From assembly GCA_022825085.1 (NCBI GenBank), contig JAJDYQ010000071.1:1-41945 (forward strand): 41,945 nucleotides of DNA, in the 5' to 3' direction. The stretch's first letter is position 1; each line of letters starts with the position of its first letter. The DNA comes from Gammaproteobacteria bacterium (GTDB taxonomy: Bacteria > Pseudomonadota > Gammaproteobacteria > JAJDYQ01). The notes below the pieces were generated by a model. The model was not told where the DNA came from. It made no database searches and saw only the letters and a program-made list of their open reading frames with translations. A program made the translations under genes and the position numbers. Positions 40,896 to 41,945 of this stretch are shown here, piece after piece.

Positions 40896-41945
40896 TTACA
40901 ATGTCTGATCATCCCAATGCGAGTCATTTTCAACCGCGGGTTCAAACCATGTCAGTTTATCGTGTAACTCAACCACTCTGCCCACGATGATCAGGGTCGG
41001 GGGCAGTATGTGTTTGTCTTCGGTGAGGGTTGGCAGGTCTTTGATGGTTGCTATCAGTACCCGTTGATGGCGCGTCGTGCCTTGCTGGACAATGGCGGCC
41101 GGCATATCGTCCGCTAGTCCATGGGCGATCAGCTCGCTGCATATCCGGGGCAGGGATTTTAGCCCCATGTAGAATACTATGGTCTGGTTTTCTGCTGCCA
41201 GCGACTTCCAGTTCAGGCTGATTGTGCCATCCTTGAAGTTGCCGGTTACAAAGGTACATGATTGTGCGTAGTTTCGATGGGTCAGTGGTATGCCGGAGTA
41301 GCTCGCGCATCCGGTGGCAGCGGTTATCCCCGGCACAACTTGAAACGGGATGTTGTTTTCTGCCAGTGTTTCGATCTCTTCGCCACCGCGACCAAATATG
41401 AAGGGGTCACCACCCTTCAGGCGTAAAACGCGCCTGCCCTGTTGGGCGAGCTGAACCAGCAGTTCGTTAATGCGTTCCTGGCGTACAGCATGGTAGCTGC
41501 GCTCTTTGCCGACATAGATACGTTCTGCATCGCGGCGCACCATTTCCAGTATGGGTTGAGAGACCAGACGATCATGCAGAACCACATCAGCCTGCTGCAT
41601 CAGTCGCAGTGCCCGAAAGGTCAGCAGGTCAGGGTCACCCGGCCCGGCACCAACCAGATAAACTTCGCCCTGGGTGATGGTGTTGTCATCTGCGTCGAGT
41701 GCTGCCTGCAGGGCTTCACGTGCGCGGGCATCCTTGCCGGCAAACAGCAGTTCGCTGATTCTTCCTTCAAATACCTTTTCCCAGAATTTTCGTCGCCGGG
41801 TTACGTTGTCAAAGCGCACTTTGACTTTTTCCCGAAATTCTTCAACCAGGGCGGCCAGTCTGCCATAGGCTGCCGGTATGGTGGATTCCAGTTTGCCGCG
41901 CAGCAGCCGTGCCAGCACGGGAGAGGCACCACCGGTCGATATGGC
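40896..41945 (-). CDS. cysG: Siroheme synthase CysG, C-terminal part (partial)
   Basis: The frame runs off the right edge; 349 codons are visible. The first part ([31 protein letters not shown]) is the dimerisation end of the precorrin-2 dehydrogenase/ferrochelatase module. From about [19 protein letters not shown] on it is uroporphyrinogen-III methyltransferase: [68 protein letters not shown]. It makes siroheme, the cofactor of sulfite reductases including the Dsr enzyme of sulfur oxidisers. Intact as far as seen; it is core genome to the right of accessory region B. Confidence 0.95.
   Translation of the reverse strand, partial: AISTGGASPVLARLLRGKLESTIPAAYGRLAALVEEFREKVKVRFDNVTRRRKFWEKVFEGRISELLFAGKDARAREALQAALDADDNTITQGEVYLVGAGPGDPDLLTFRALRLMQQADVVLHDRLVSQPILEMVRRDAERIYVGKERSYHAVRQERINELLVQLAQQGRRVLRLKGGDPFIFGRGGEEIETLAENNIPFQVVPGITAATGCASYSGIPLTHRNYAQSCTFVTGNFKDGTISLNWKSLAAENQTIVFYMGLKSLPRICSELIAHGLADDMPAAIVQQGTTRHQRVLIATIKDLPTLTEDKHILPPTLIIVGRVVELHDKLTWFEPAVENDSHWDDQTL

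Overview
The window looks like chromosomal DNA of a sulfur-oxidising gammaproteobacterium (Chromatiales/Thiotrichales-like); this is inferred from gene content, not from a phylogenetic marker. The main pointers are a QmoA/QmoB/HdrC-type electron-transfer operon (the module that works with APS reductase), two small secreted Gly/Trp/Tyr/Pro-rich proteins of sulfur-globule type, a rhodanese plus a periplasmic thioredoxin, and siroheme synthase at the right end. Core genes have moderate GC and normal Shine-Dalgarno sites. Several inserted blocks are visibly more AT-rich.

Layout. 1-193 is the end of an amino-acid ABC transporter ATPase. 247-4408 (minus) is qmoA-qmoB-qmoC/hdrC-like, divergent from a lone CbbQ/NorQ-type MoxR ATPase (4648-5460). 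5563-8733 is hisB-hisH-hisA-(37-codon ORF)-hisF-hisE. 8805-9428 (minus) is gmk. 9567-11782 is an NDUFA9-like NAD-binding protein overlapping cca. 11875-14161 holds a rhodanese, a secreted thioredoxin and a secreted beta-propeller protein; the rhodanese and thioredoxin genes share the same 5' leader element. 14353-15228 is a DMT exporter. 15259-18447 (minus) encodes a 1062-residue protein in which a complete PLP-dependent decarboxylase sits inside an adenylation (AMP-binding) domain. dcd and the two sulfur-globule-type genes follow to 20138.

Accessory region A (about 20.2-26.7 kb) lies between the sulfur-globule genes and pepN. It is a mosaic: a remnant reading frame, a conserved small protein, a DNA methyltransferase cut short next to a G16 run, a methyltransferase-like gene bracketed by integron attC-type core sites, a restriction-enzyme-like fragment, a 150-bp inverted-repeat (MITE-like) element, hicB with a broken hicA, and a complete EcoRII/Vsr/Dcm restriction-modification-repair set. 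No integrase gene is in the window.

Housekeeping pepN and glnA occupy 26.8-31.3 kb. Accessory region B (31.3-40.9 kb) starts just after the glnA terminator. It holds a type III restriction-modification operon (mod, KilA-N gene, res), a lipoprotein, and an overlapping pair encoding a 37-kDa nucleoid-associated (NdpA/YejK) protein and a RelA/SpoT-domain enzyme, ending in a good attC-like site. The mod gene carries in-frame runs of palindromic CCCCCTGACAAGGGGG repeats and a whole DUF559 endonuclease domain bracketed by inverted copies of that repeat. The KilA-N gene has a one-base frameshift. The window ends inside cysG (siroheme synthase).

The strongest candidates for undescribed biology are the decarboxylase-interrupted adenylation protein, the repeat-flanked DUF559 insertion in mod, and the NdpA plus RelA/SpoT pair. 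All functional calls come from reading motifs by eye; no database search was possible.
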